A DNA stretch of 64,000 nt from NCBI GenBank assembly GCA_024500155.1, contig CM044879.1, forward strand, positions 8,013,501 through 8,077,500, written 5' to 3'. The position numbers and the translations under genes were made by a program. The DNA is from Chenopodium formosanum. Lineage: Eukaryota; Streptophyta; Magnoliopsida; Caryophyllales; Amaranthaceae. Shown in pieces: positions 1 through 11,021 of this stretch; position 1 is the stretch's first letter, and the number at the start of each line of letters is the position of its first letter. Below the pieces are notes generated by a model. That model worked only from the letters and a program-made list of their open reading frames with translations, made no database searches and was not told the origin of the DNA.

Positions 1-237
1 ATTAATGGTCCACATTAAAACAAGCACATCAAAACAAAACGGAGGAAGTACAAAAATTGATATTTTGAAAGTATATATGAAAATGAATCTAATAAGACCC
101 CACATAAATATAGTTTTTGTTATGTGTAAAGTACAAAAGATGGTCAAGTAACATTTAGCTGAACGCTCATAAACATCTAATAAAAAGCATACAACTAAGG
201 AACCCAAAGTTTTCAAGATAAAAGTGGAAGGATACAC

Positions 238-3069
238 TATCATGACCAGATCTCAATGTTTTGAAAGGGCATTGCCGTTGGATATCAATTATCTGCCAAA
301 GTTAGTATAGTCAGAATCTGAATAACATAGGCAGAGACAAATAAATACAAGAATTGTGGCTTCTTAATGTACAAGGGGGCTTAAAGCTACATAAATACTT
401 GAAATTATACCACCATTGAGCAAATATTAGCACATTTATTAATATTTAAATTGTTAGATGGGCATGGTAATCAAGTATATCAACTTCAAGAATTATGCGG
501 CATAAAAAGTTATTAACAATGCCAACTAACATAACTTCCTGTCCTATTATCATGCAAAATTCTTTTTCTAGCCATTTCCTAGTGTTACTCATGACTTTCA
601 TGAAAGTTATCATAAACTTCCAGCACTGCAGCAATTGGTTTGAAATCTTCACTGTCCACGGCCTCAATTAAGCAAACATACTCCTAAGATTACACATACT
701 TTTAGCACTCCAATTGCCAAATGAATATTTGGATAGGAATTGACCAATCCATCAACAATCATGACAATGTTACTTGGACTCTTCATTTTACCCGTGTCAA
801 ATTCTCAGCACTCAGAGAGGGTAGGACATTTCGACCCTTCATTTCGAAAACACAATTTCTTCACAAAATAGACGAGTTGGACACTTGTATACATACTTGT
901 GTCAGACATTGGTATAAAAGTATGAATGTATGATCACCAATGAGCAACGCAAAGCGATCAGCAAATGAACCCATGTGATAACATAAGGTAGTGTAGATAT
1001 CATTACACCATAAAATCCATACAAAATGATAAAATCACTTAAATGGATTCTTTTGGCTCTCATCCAGTATAATCTAAGGCAATCACAAGTGTAAAAGATG
1101 AACAAAGAGATGGGTTATATAAAATAAAGAAAGAGAAACCAATTAAGGGTCGAATAATACACAAACAAACATTCTTCAGCCAATGCCAGAACTGCAATCT
1201 TCATCAAATATAATGTGAATAATAAGTACCTTCACATCACCGCTATCATCTGCAGCAGCAACAAAAGATGACTTCGAGTTACATGATATCTGTACATAAA
1301 CAGAACTGAGGTGTTATGTTTCCAAGAATAGATCATGTACAATGCAACAATTTACGACAGCAAGAAATAATTCACAACTAGTTGTCATCATTGCTTTTAC
1401 TTAAAGGAAGTCATACTCACCAAAGTCAAGCCTAAATTCAAAGAAATGACTAAAAAAACAGGCATTCATTATAAAACTCACAAACAAAATCCCCTAAGTA
1501 ACATTGTTGTCAATCATACATGATACATCATCAAAAGCTTGTTTTCAAGCCAATAAAACAGTTATGCACCAAAACCAATGTACCAAATAATTACTACCTC
1601 CATTAACTTTTAGTTGCAACAAAGGGGTATTACTTGTGAGACATAAAATATTCCTTTGTTGCAACTAAAAATTAATGGAAGTAGTAATTATAATGCAAGC
1701 CCTCCTATGTAATAAAGTTTTTCACAAGACACTAGAATACCTGGTTAATTTCCTCTTTGTTATATTTGTAGCTCTCCATGGGCTTCTCAAAAGTAGTCTA
1801 AAAGATCAAGGCCAACCATGTTATATGGAGTACAAAGACAAAAGAATACAAATAGGTTCCAGCCAAAAACACTGAAACACACCGTATGATTTATACCATT
1901 TGAACATCAAAGCAACTGATGCCTGTCCCAGAAGAAATATATATCATATTTTCATTCCCTACATCATTGAAAGAAAACATAAGGGATCATTAGCAATTAT
2001 TTGCTTCTTCTCAAGTAAACAAAACTTATTTGCTTCTTCTCAAGTAAACAACACTGAAGATTGATGAGAGAATGTCACTTAAACCCATTCTCATTTAAGC
2101 CTCTAGTAAATAAGCTTTGCCCTTGGATAATTAAGTGATTGCTTAATACCTTCTCTATTTTAATAGCCACAATTATATCAATTCTATATCTGAGGGGCTC
2201 AACCTAATTAAAAGTTGTATATCATTCGTCTAAGTAACGATTGGAGAAAATTAAGCATAAAAAACATTTTCCTTTAGTAGCATTATTAATTTGAAATGCA
2301 AATTAAATTCCCTTTATAGTCTCTTTCACTTTTTATTCGAAGTTAAGAGCTTTTTATAGGATAAACTTGTCCACCGATGATTAGCTTTGAACTAAAGGCT
2401 TTTAAATTAGGCCACATCACTTCATAGTTCCCTTCTTCTTTAAGCCAAAATTTTATTGTATTCATAAGAGGAGGGAAAAAATACGTTCTATTTCTAGGTG
2501 CCAGCATGCCAAGAATAGATTGTTTAATTTCACCTTTTATGTTTTTTTTGCATTAACCAAAGAATCCAAGTGATACGAATTACTTACAGATGGTCAAAGG
2601 TGATTATGTGAATAATTTTAAAAGTCAATACAGTAAAACTACTAAAAAATGGACGAATAATATTTCTTTACACCAAAATTGTGCATTTTTTTAGGGACTT
2701 AGATCTCATATGTAACAAAAGGCCCTTGAAATGTTTAAGATGTCCCCAATATTTTCAAGGAGAACAAGGACCCCTAAATTATTAAGCTGAGCTACAAAAG
2801 ATAAACGACACCAAACAAGTTGAGTGCTCACAAGTAGGCCGAGCACGGCCAAACAATATAGGGACAAGGCAACACCACTTGAGAGACAGCGGATCAAGAA
2901 AGGTGGCCTAAGGATTTTCGGGCAACTAAGAAAAAGTTATCAAAGATTAACATGCCCTAAAGGGAAACCACCTCAAGAAAAGGCTGACTAACGCAATCCT
3001 ACCTAGTTGTTGCCGACCAAAGAGTGTTGTAAGAAATTTCCACATGCCTGTTAGTTTTTCTGTCTTTAG

Positions 3070-3114
<45 letters not shown>

Positions 3115-4462
3115 CTCTAAGTCTTTCCACACTTTCCTCTCCTCTCACTAAGAATACTTCAAATTGTTGGTTAATGAATGAAATAGGAAAAAAGAAATTG
3201 TTGAAAAGTTTAAAAAGATACGAGCTTAATTGCAAAGCAATTTGGTCTAGGAGAAAATCTTTATTTCAGTAAAATCCATCAATTGACAAGATTATCCTAT
3301 CAAAAGTCCTACAATTCTATTAAGATTGTTAAAAAGACAATTAAATTGAAATTAATTTAGATTTCAAGTAATAAAAATCCTTTTAAATAGCAAATATACC
3401 ATGGACATTGTTTAAATTCCCTCTATTTGTGACTCATGTGGCATAGCTCATGACTAAATTTAAGTGACAAGTCACCCTATTCATATGATATGCGGAGCCA
3501 TTTCAATACTGATAGTAAAGAGGCAATATTGTCTCTCACCACACTTCTCCTAATAACAAGCGCCACCGTCTAATTTATGTCAACTCACATATTTCTAAGA
3601 GATGAATAAATAATTAAAGAGAACTCACCAATAATACGTATCTCAAATGGGAAAAGCCCCATAATATAAGAATGGGCTTAATTAAATCTATTAATTGGAG
3701 ATGCTATAAAGCAATATGTTATGATTGGATAAACCTCGTCATCCAAAGCAAAGCAACAACTGGCACTCTATTATTACACAGGTTATGATGATTGACAAGG
3801 GATTATCAAGGGAAAAAGGGAAGCAATAAAATATTAGCATATTAGCCTTATACGGAAAAACTCTCTAGTGGCCTTGTCTAAAAGATATTTAAAGGTCTAA
3901 ACCTTTTACGTCTAATCCAATCTTTATCTCGCAAATGAGACCCTTCCAAAAAGCCACCACTATTCATAATATATGCACTGGCACAACAATGATGCTAACT
4001 ATGTTAAAGCACATCAAAAACACACAACCAAAGAAAAGCCTTATTTCTTTTAACCGCGATATCAAGTGGCTAGCTAGCATTAAGGTGCACATGAGACAAT
4101 AAATCTATACCTCAAATGCCCTTTTAAGCCTATCTTTGGGGCGATAATCCTAATAATCGTGGGACATAAAAAATCAATGTAAATGTCTACGTGTTTCCCT
4201 CTTTGTGGAGATGTAAGCAAGTGCAATACTAGAGATTTTCATTAATACCGAAGTGGCGAAGTCTATGTAACATAGCATCTCCATCATCAAACTTAAGTTT
4301 AGGACAATTGATAGAGATGAACCACGGTATCATAGAATTATTAGTTTATAACTAATGTTTATATTAAAAATAAATTTAAAAAATTAAACACTTATGAACA
4401 TACATTTTACATTGAAAAAAATAATGTTTTGGTCTGGTATTAATAAAAACAAAAAATTAAAA

Positions 4463-4505
<43 letters not shown>

Positions 4506-6168
4506 AATTCGGTAAAATGTCTACAATTAGTATGAGCTAGCAAGTTAAGAGGAAGAGAGAGTTTGTGAAACAAAAGACCTATACATGTCACAATAATTAT
4601 TGATTTCCTTTGTTGAGTACATGAGAGTATGTAGTTGTAGGTCAAGACCGTTAAAGGAAGCTTATGTAAAACAGTTCTATTATAAGAGACTAAATATAGA
4701 TAAGGTAAGTATAACACACCTTCTTTGAAGCACAAAGACGAAATAGCATCATTGCCTAGCTTCATAACTTGTTGAACATCTTTGCATCTCAAGTCAAACA
4801 AACACATGCAACCATCCTGATGACATAAAAACATGACAACATGCAATCGAGACATTAAAATAGAGCATAAAGCACCACCATAACACATAAATCATAGTTC
4901 ATGTAGATTTTCAAGCAATCAAGCCATAGATATTTCCTCTTTTAAAATAAAATGTAAATGAAGGACAATAATGAAACAACAATACCAAAGCTAGCATTGA
5001 TCTATAAAAAGATTCGTGAATGCATCATGAAGAAACAAGTAACGAGGACACGTATAAAAAAAAAACAAGCAGTCAGCTTTAGTCAAATGGATCATTACAA
5101 GGCCACCATAAGGTCCACAACAAAAAGACATGAACGCTAACACAAATAGCACAATGATACAAACACACACAAGTCGGCAAAAACTGAGTAATTACCTCTT
5201 ATCAAGTATATATGTTTTTCACCAAAATTGAATTTAATGCACAATTAGTTATGTTTAATATTGGAAAGCCATTGATAAGATTTACTTAATTCGTAGCGGA
5301 TGGAAAGAAAGTGGTCAAAAATCACATTGTGCAAGGCGATACTCCAACAATTTCCAGAGAGAATTCCAAAGCTTGTAGGTGCTGTTACAGACTTAATAGT
5401 TAATACCTTGCCAAACCTACAAAGAACCTTAATTTCACAACTGCCAACCTAGTTGCAAGGATATTTCTGAGACTGAATTTCACAAAGATTTTGTCCAAAT
5501 TTCACAAAGATTTTGTCGAAAAATTCTAGTTGGTAATCTTATTTCCAAAAGGCAAGAACTTGCTAAGGTACTCCACAGTGCTCCAAAGCCCACAAAATTC
5601 ACCCAGGTTGGTTATACTATTATTCAATTTCTCCTGTAAAATAACAATCTATTGTTCAAATGGGTGTCAGCATCATTATTCGTGTTTTCTTGTTTACAAT
5701 CTTTCTTATAAAAATACAATTTTCCAAATCCAAACATTCAATCCACAATCCTACATAAGAAGTATCAATCACGTCCTTCATTCCAATATAACAACCCTAT
5801 TCCAAAAATCTAAATTCATAATCAATAAACAATGATCATACTCCTAACTTCCCAAAATCAAGAAAGATGTAAACGTTACAACAATTAAAATAAATTCAAG
5901 AAAAAATGAAGAAAAGGGGCAATGAAAAATCAAATTTTGGAACATGGGGAAATTACTGTATCCATAACAATGTTGATTAAAGTAATTAATGAAAATAAAA
6001 CATCAAAAGAAGTAAAGGGTAAGTATGATAAAGCAATAAGAGGAAGAAAAAAGGGGAAAGAACCTCGGCAGCAGTGAAAACGACAGAAGGGCGTTGACGA
6101 GAGGAGATGCAGCAAGTAGCGGTGGCAGTGTGACCTTTCAGTCGTCTTGGAGTCTGTGAAGCCTCCAT
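238..6168 (-). CDS. WDR53-like WD40-repeat protein, 5' part, six coding exons visible, continues past left edge
   Basis: I reconstructed this gene from splice sites. Coding exons on minus: 6064-6168 (ATG at 6168), 4720-4816, 1897-1958, 1741-1797, 1230-1289 and 238-292. All introns have GT donors and AG acceptors and the reading frame stays open across all five junctions (phases 0, 1, 0, 0, 0); exon 6 ends in phase 1, so more exons lie left of position 1. The roughly 138 residues read as WD40 blades: exon 1 has LKGHTATATCC, exon 2 DGCMCLFDLRCKDVQ, exon 3 IYISSGTGISCFDVQM, exon 5 FVAAADDSGDVK and exon 6 IIDIQRQCPFKTLRSGHD. This exon order and wording match plant WD repeat-containing protein 53 homologues as I remember them. 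In animals WDR53 is linked to CUL4-DDB1; the plant role is not established here. Intron 1 (1.25 kb) and intron 2 (2.76 kb) are large and hold an A34 run and a (CT)n tract. The C-terminal two thirds is outside the window. Confidence 0.8.
585..683 (-). other. possible alternative terminal exon inside intron 5 of the WDR53-like gene
   Basis: On minus an acceptor-like CTTAG at 684-688 is followed by 32 open codons and a TAA at 585-587. The translation begins EYVCLIEAVDSEDF and ends NFHESHE. Its frame is phase 0, so it would splice in frame onto exon 5 and truncate the WD40 protein. I do not recognise the peptide. It may be a captured exon fragment or chance; a 32-codon open stretch in AT-rich intron DNA is suggestive but weak. 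Confidence 0.25.
1594..1684. mobile_element. 91-bp Stowaway MITE in intron 4 of the WDR53-like gene
   Basis: Nearly palindromic: left arm CTACCTCCATTAACTTTTAG and its complement at the right end, with TTGCAAC in both arms and a short loop. It is flanked by TA duplications at 1592-1593 and 1685-1686, as expected of Tc1/mariner-type Stowaway elements. It lies between exons 4 and 5 and does not touch a splice site. Confidence 0.8.
1998..2053 (+). repeat. two-copy tandem repeat of about 28 bp
   Basis: The sequence TTTGCTTCTTCTCAAGTAAA occurs twice in direct succession within intron 2 of the WDR53-like gene. Only two units are present; it looks like a simple local duplication. Confidence 0.6.
3073..3111 (+). 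repeat. (CT)n microsatellite
   Basis: About 19 CT units in intron 2 of the WDR53-like gene. A plain dinucleotide repeat that would be length-variable. Confidence 0.95.
4468..4501 (+). repeat. A34 homopolymer
   Basis: Uninterrupted A run of 34 bases preceded by A-rich sequence, in intron 2 of the WDR53-like gene. I see no matching flanking duplication, so I cannot say it is a retroposon tail. Confidence 0.9.
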
Positions 6169-6385
6169 CACTTTGGTTGTTGCGACTGTCTCACCTAGCT
6201 AGTCGCCTGGGGAGCAAGAGGGTCGAGGACTATAGGGTGATTATCAAATTTTGGATGAGTTTATTAACTTATTCTACTGAGTACTGACTACTGCAAAATT
6301 AGGAAATTGGACATTTTGTATTCCCTCGGTCCCTTAATACCAAGTACTGGTATAATTCTAGTTCGTGAAATTTTACGGGAATTAA
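6169..6385 (-). promoter_or_regulatory. residual 5' UTR and promoter of the WDR53-like gene, bounded by a transposon
   Basis: Only 217 bp separate the start codon from the first base of the outer Harbinger element. No clear TATA box is visible on minus. The sequence near 6323 (TTCCCTCGGTCCCTTAATAC) looks like one end of a degraded Stowaway-type MITE. The normal upstream region of this gene would therefore now lie beyond 22934. Confidence 0.4.
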
Positions 6386-6965
6386 GAGCATCCCCACTAG
6401 CGAGCAAAAAAAATTCTCCTCATTCTCTTCTACCCACTTTCTCTCTCTTCCCAACTAAATTTGCTCATGAGCATTTTTAGTGAGCAAAATCTATCCCACT
6501 AGTGAGCAAAAAAAAAAAATGTTCATCAATCTCTCTCCTACTTTTTCACATACCCCACCAATATCTCTCTCTCTTAGAGCATGTACAACGGTGAGTCAGT
6601 ACCCTCCTCAGAACTATCTCTCACTTTTTTTGAGTTAGCTTACCATTGAAATATCTGACTCATTACTTACTCACAGTATGAGGTAGCAACGTCTGAAGCG
6701 GCACTGAGCATGAGCGTGAGTTGCTGACTTTCTAAACCAAAGAATCTGATTTTTTTTTAGGTCCAATTATCACATGACACTTGTCATGAATATTGCAAGT
6801 TGTGTTTGATGTTTGCTATTTGTGTTTGATGTTTGCTGTAGAATGCAACGGCTATATTAATTTTTAACAGTTAGTATTGCTATAATGCTCCAACGGTAGT
6901 TTCTCACTTCATTTAAACATATTTTCAAAAAATAATTTCACCAACGGTATAATTATAATTTTATC

Positions 6966-6973
6966 TATAAATA
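6966..6973 (+). promoter_or_regulatory. TATA box for the inner Myb/SANT-like gene
   Basis: TATAAATA 52 bp before the ATG at 7025, spaced for a short 5' UTR. Its position argues that transcription starts at the truncated Myb/SANT-like ORF and not at some more distant first exon. Confidence 0.55.
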
Positions 6974-7024
6974 GAGCCTAATATTGATCTATTAATTATA
7001 ATTATAATTATAATTTTATCCACC

Positions 7025-7702
7025 ATGCGCCCTAGAACTTTAAGATCTAATAAAAGTCGGTGGGCAAGAATAAATAAAGATGTGAGTATATGGGTTGGTT
7101 GCTATAGTGAAGCAAAAAAAAGATATATGAGTGGTACCAACACTCATGATGAAATGACCGAAGCTCATGAAATATATAGAGGAACATGTAATGGTTCACG
7201 CTTTGGTTTAATTGGTTGTTGGGAGATGTTGAGAGAGTTAGACAAATGGAAGCCAATAGACCTGGATTTACCTTCTAGTGATGGTGGCAATTCGAAAAGA
7301 TCAGAGCCAGATACTCCAACTGATGAAGGTCCAAAAACTCATACTCGTCGTCGTCGTCCTGACGGGGTGAAAGCATCTACAAGAAAAGGTAAATTTGTTT
7401 TCAATTCTGGAATTCAAATTGGGGGTAGTTCTGAAATTAAAAATTTAGAGTCGTTTACTCAAGCCCTATCAGAGATGAATGTAATGAAAGGTCAACACAA
7501 AGATGTTGATGAAAGGCGAATTGATGTAGCAGAACGTATGCTAGAGTATCAGAAGGAGCGAGATGCCATCAAAGCTCGGAAGAAACAAGAAGAAAAAAGG
7601 TTCAAGCTATTTAGTGTCCTTCTTGCAAAACCAATTCTATCTGAAGAAGAAAAAGAAATATATCTAAAATTAAAGCAAGAATTTGCACATCTTCTAGGCT
7701 AG
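7025..7702 (+). CDS. PIF/Harbinger Myb/SANT-like accessory protein (ORF1), N-terminally short
   Basis: 225 residues. PIF/Harbinger elements need this Myb-like partner for nuclear entry of the transposase and binding of the element ends (family knowledge). Residues 1-75 correspond to the second half of the SANT-like domain (RSNKSRWARI, then the ILQAK-type helix seen here as EMTEAHEIYRG and the CWEMLR motif). Then come a basic linker with a TRRRRPDG cluster (about 107-114, a likely nuclear signal) and a charged helical tail (about 155-225) ending in LSEEEKEIYLKLKQEF. The decayed homologue in the outer element has an extra N-terminal part with WSVAEDEALIGFY that is absent here, and 6596-7024 shows no exon that could supply it. 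The TATA box at 6966 suggests this short form is what is made. Confidence 0.75.
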   Translation: MRPRTLRSNKSRWARINKDVSIWVGCYSEAKKRYMSGTNTHDEMTEAHEIYRGTCNGSRFGLIGCWEMLRELDKWKPIDLDLPSSDGGNSKRSEPDTPTDEGPKTHTRRRRPDGVKASTRKGKFVFNSGIQIGGSSEIKNLESFTQALSEMNVMKGQHKDVDERRIDVAERMLEYQKERDAIKARKKQEEKRFKLFSVLLAKPILSEEEKEIYLKLKQEFAHLLG

Positions 7703-8348
7703 TTTAAATATCAATTAAGGTAGTCAAACTACATGTGTATTATTCTAGTTTTAATTGATGTAATGTATGTTACTTATGTTGCTTTAACAATTTCCTTTGT
7801 AATATTTTGTTGTTTTTTCTTAATGCATTGAAGTTGAAGTTTTAATAAATATAATTGCTCTTTGTTTATTACCCAATAAATTATATCTTGTAAATAATAA
7901 TAATATAAAATTAGCTCAATAATGAGAAATGTTGTAAAATATGACTGACATGCAATGCTACATTGAAATGTCACATGTTGACAAGAAATCTGTAAGCAAT
8001 AATATCAGAGAATCTCATCTTTTACTGTTTTGTGTACCCATACATTGAATTGTCATACAAAAGAAATCTACAAACCTTATCAGAAATGTAATCTTTTTGA
8101 GTTGTTTATCCATTCAACGAATTACCAATGTAGAAAATCTGTAAACCTTATCGAAAATCATATCTCATATATCTACAAACCTTATCAGAAATAGTCATTT
8201 TTTTGAATTATTTTAGAAGGTATAAATAAGGGGATACACTTCATATTTCAATACATAAATATAAGTATTATTTCTACAAAAAAAAAAAAAAAAAACAAAA
8301 AAAAAAAAACAAAATTCTCTCTTCCTCTTTACAAAAAAATATTACAAA
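7703..8348 (+). promoter_or_regulatory. intergenic region of the inner Harbinger with repeated motifs upstream of the transposase
   Basis: No gene. The phrase CAAACCTTATCAGAAAT or a close variant appears near 8073, 8144 and 8176, a loose tandem arrangement. A TATA box, TATAAATA, lies at 8221-8228, followed by A-rich leader up to the transposase ATG at 8349. These are plausible promoter elements of the transposase gene. Confidence 0.45.
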
Positions 8349-9737
8349 ATGAACTCTGATTCAAATTCTTCTAGTTCATCTAGTTCAGGGTTATTTGATT
8401 ACATGGTGAACAACTATGTAGAGTGGCATGAATCAATTACCCAAAGGCAAAAAGAAGATGAATTGATCGAGGAAGCGATCAATACAGCTGTTGTTCCCTT
8501 TGTAACATCAACTTATCAGGTCCCATTCACTCTTGAACCTACGTACCAAAGGTGGTATGTACCAAGAGATCGAGAATATGCTGATATTCAGTTATATAAC
8601 GATTACTTTAGTCCCCAACCATTGTACCCTGCTAATATGTTTCGTCGACGGTTTCGCATGCGTAAGAATGTGTTCACACGCATTGTTAATCAACTAAGCG
8701 AAAGTGATGTTTACTTTCAACAAAGGCCGGATGCCACCGGAAGACTAGGTGCATCCCCCCTCCAAAAATGCACTGCAGCAATTCGAATGTTAGCATACGG
8801 TACATCTGCCGATGCAGTTGACGAGTATCTTAAAATCGCATCAAGTACTGCAAGAGAAGGTCTGGCTCACTTTGTTGAAGGGGTTGTAGCTCAATTTGGA
8901 CCAGAGTACTTGAGGAGGGCAAATATTATGGATACTGAACGGCTCCTCCGTGAAAGTTATGCTCGTGGATTTCCTGGTATGATGGGCAGCATTGATTGCA
9001 TGCATTGGGAGTGGAAAAATTGTCCGCGTGCATGGAAAGGAATGTATCAAGGTAGAAGTAAAACAACAACGGTGATCTTGGAGGCTGTTGCTTCGCAAGA
9101 CTTGTGGATATGGCCCGCTTTTTTTGGAACCCCGGGTTCTTGTAATGATATAAATGTCCTCCAACGGTCACCGGTGTTCTCTGATATATGTGAGGGAAAA
9201 GCTCCAGAGGTTAACTTCAATGTCAACGGAAATACATACAATATGGGTTACTATCTTACAGACGATATCTATCCGAAATGGGCAACATTTATCCCAGCAA
9301 TCAAACATCCACAAACTGGTAAGCACAAATTATTTACCAAGAAGCAAGAGAGTTATCGAAAGGACGTTGAACGTGCCTTTGGAGTGTTACAAGCTCGATT
9401 TGCAATAATACGTCAACCAAGTCTAGCATGGTCGACCGAAATTTTATGGAAAATTGTAATGGCTTGTATTATCATGCACAATATGATTGTTGAAGATGAG
9501 CGAGATGGATATTTGCATTATGATGTAACTGAATTTATCAATGACCAACCCCAAAATGTAGCTGAATCATCAACTAGTAACAACAACCAACCATTTACTG
9601 TGAGAAGTGGACGATTGGATAGGCTCAATCTAAATGGTTATATGGAAAATAGAAATAATGTTCGTGATAGGGAGACCCATATTGCACTAAAGAATGACTT
9701 GGTTGAACATATATGGGGACGTTTCGGCAACGAATGA
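8349..9737 (+). CDS. PIF/Harbinger DDE transposase, intact ORF
   Basis: 462 residues, close to the usual length for plant HARBI1-like transposases. The Ser-rich start is followed by the helical region with MFRRRFRMRKNVF (about 97-109) and SPLQKCTAAIRMLAYG (about 136-151), a helix-turn-helix-like segment common to the family. The catalytic triad is visible: Asp216 in GSIDCMHW, Asp267 in GSCNDINVL and Glu341 in RKDVERAFGVLQARF. The C-terminal part has CIIMHNMIVEDER and ends LVEHIWGRFGNE. No stop or frame shift is seen. It would cut the TIRs and insert at TTA or TAA sites. It follows the Myb-like gene in the same orientation, the standard layout. In cis its own 3' TIR is split by the Copia, so activity would mainly be on other copies. 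Confidence 0.92.
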   Translation: MNSDSNSSSSSSSGLFDYMVNNYVEWHESITQRQKEDELIEEAINTAVVPFVTSTYQVPFTLEPTYQRWYVPRDREYADIQLYNDYFSPQPLYPANMFRRRFRMRKNVFTRIVNQLSESDVYFQQRPDATGRLGASPLQKCTAAIRMLAYGTSADAVDEYLKIASSTAREGLAHFVEGVVAQFGPEYLRRANIMDTERLLRESYARGFPGMMGSIDCMHWEWKNCPRAWKGMYQGRSKTTTVILEAVASQDLWIWPAFFGTPGSCNDINVLQRSPVFSDICEGKAPEVNFNVNGNTYNMGYYLTDDIYPKWATFIPAIKHPQTGKHKLFTKKQESYRKDVERAFGVLQARFAIIRQPSLAWSTEILWKIVMACIIMHNMIVEDERDGYLHYDVTEFINDQPQNVAESSTSNNNQPFTVRSGRLDRLNLNGYMENRNNVRDRETHIALKNDLVEHIWGRFGNE

Positions 9738-10234
9738 AGAGATGACAAAAGTCGCTGTTAATGAATATTGTATTTTAAATTTTAATGGATGTCTTTGCTA
9801 AATAAACTATGTTATTTATATATTATATTATTTTTGTACTTTTTATTTCAAAAATTAGAAAAAAAAATTGTTTCAATTTACATACATAAGTGATTATTAA
9901 TATTGTACTATTTATAATGACTATTAATATTGCACTAAAGAATGTCTAACTTTTTTTAATTAATTATGTAAGTTCAAAAATTACAAATAAATAATAGAGA
10001 TTAATACATGTTTTAAAAAATATAAAATAAAACAAGAGTGAGAAAGAGAAAATGATGGGGTAGTTAGGAGAGAGAATGGTGAGTAACCTCACCATTGTAG
10101 ATAAATAAATAAGGTGACTCACACTAGTAGCTTATGATAGTGGAAGGTGAGGTGGAAGATGATTTGGAAAAAAAATCAATAAAAAAGATAGTTGAAAGTG
10201 AGGTGGATAATGGTGAGTAACCTCACCAATGCTC
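9738..10234 (+). repeat. 3' subterminal region of the inner Harbinger with GTGAGTAACCTCAC repeats
   Basis: No gene. AT-rich 3' UTR, then GGTGAG-type motifs near the end: GTGAGTAACCTCACCATTG at 10079, GGTGACTCAC at 10112 and GGTGAGTAACCTCACCAATG at 10212. They repeat the GGTGAG core of the TIR in both orientations and are likely transposase or Myb-like binding sites. Confidence 0.5.
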
Positions 10235-11008
10235 TGTAGGAGATTATAGGTACTAAACGCGGAATTTACATGAATCATATTCACATAGCACCAAACCAAG
10301 GATCTCATGCATAACACATAAAGAAGTAAGAATTATACCTTTGAAGCGTGATTCCACTAGTGATCGAGCAAGAATAAGGGAGACAAAGAACCCCACGTGT
10401 GATTCCTCTACTTAGTCCACGAGCACGGATTAAACCTCCACTAATGCTAGTTAGTTGTGACCGAACGCTTCAATCAACCTTCAACGGAGATTAGAGTCAC
10501 GAGCACACCGCAACACCACCCACGCACCACCACACGCACCACCAATGGAGGGGAGACGCACGGATCTAGGGAGGAGGAGAGGAGGGCCGAAAGTGAGAGA
10601 GAGAATTAGGGTTTGGGATCTCTTGGTTGCTTGTCTGACAATTTCACAGTGTGTCAAATTGTTATGTCATGCAACCCTAGGTATGGTTTATATTTATAGA
10701 TCATATCTAGAAATAAAACCATGTCCAAATCCTAATTGAACTCTACTTACATTCCAAGCCCAAACATAAGATGTGTCATATACTCATGAGGCCCAATAAT
10801 GGGCCTTCAACTTGTTTAACCCAATACTCTAGTGTGTGACCTTGTAGGATCCATCCTATAAGGCTTTGGACCATTTGACAAGCCCAAAGTCCAATTGTCA
10901 AATCTAGCAACAGACATTGGCAACCTTATAGTATGAACTTATTATCTCCATAACTGTGATCCTATGATATATCTAGTAATTGCACTTATCGAAGACATAA
11001 CTCCTTCA
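10235..11008 (-). repeat. 3' LTR of the Copia element
   Basis: On minus it begins TGAAGGAG and ends CCTACA, the TG...CA termini of an LTR. It is the same length as its partner at 17920-18693 with one apparent substitution. The 64-codon ORF on plus inside each LTR has no recognisable product and is probably chance. Confidence 0.95.
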
Positions 11009-11021
11009 ATCTCCCACTTGT
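11009..11021 (-). other. polypurine tract of the Copia element
   Basis: On minus the sequence directly before the 3' LTR reads ACAAGTGGGAGAT, the usual Copia-type PPT that primes plus-strand DNA synthesis. Confidence 0.75.

Noticed and set aside
4466..4888. 140-codon ORF as one gene
   Set aside because: Only 4720-4816 is coding, as exon 2 of the WDR53-like gene. The rest is intron and an A run read as poly-Phe.
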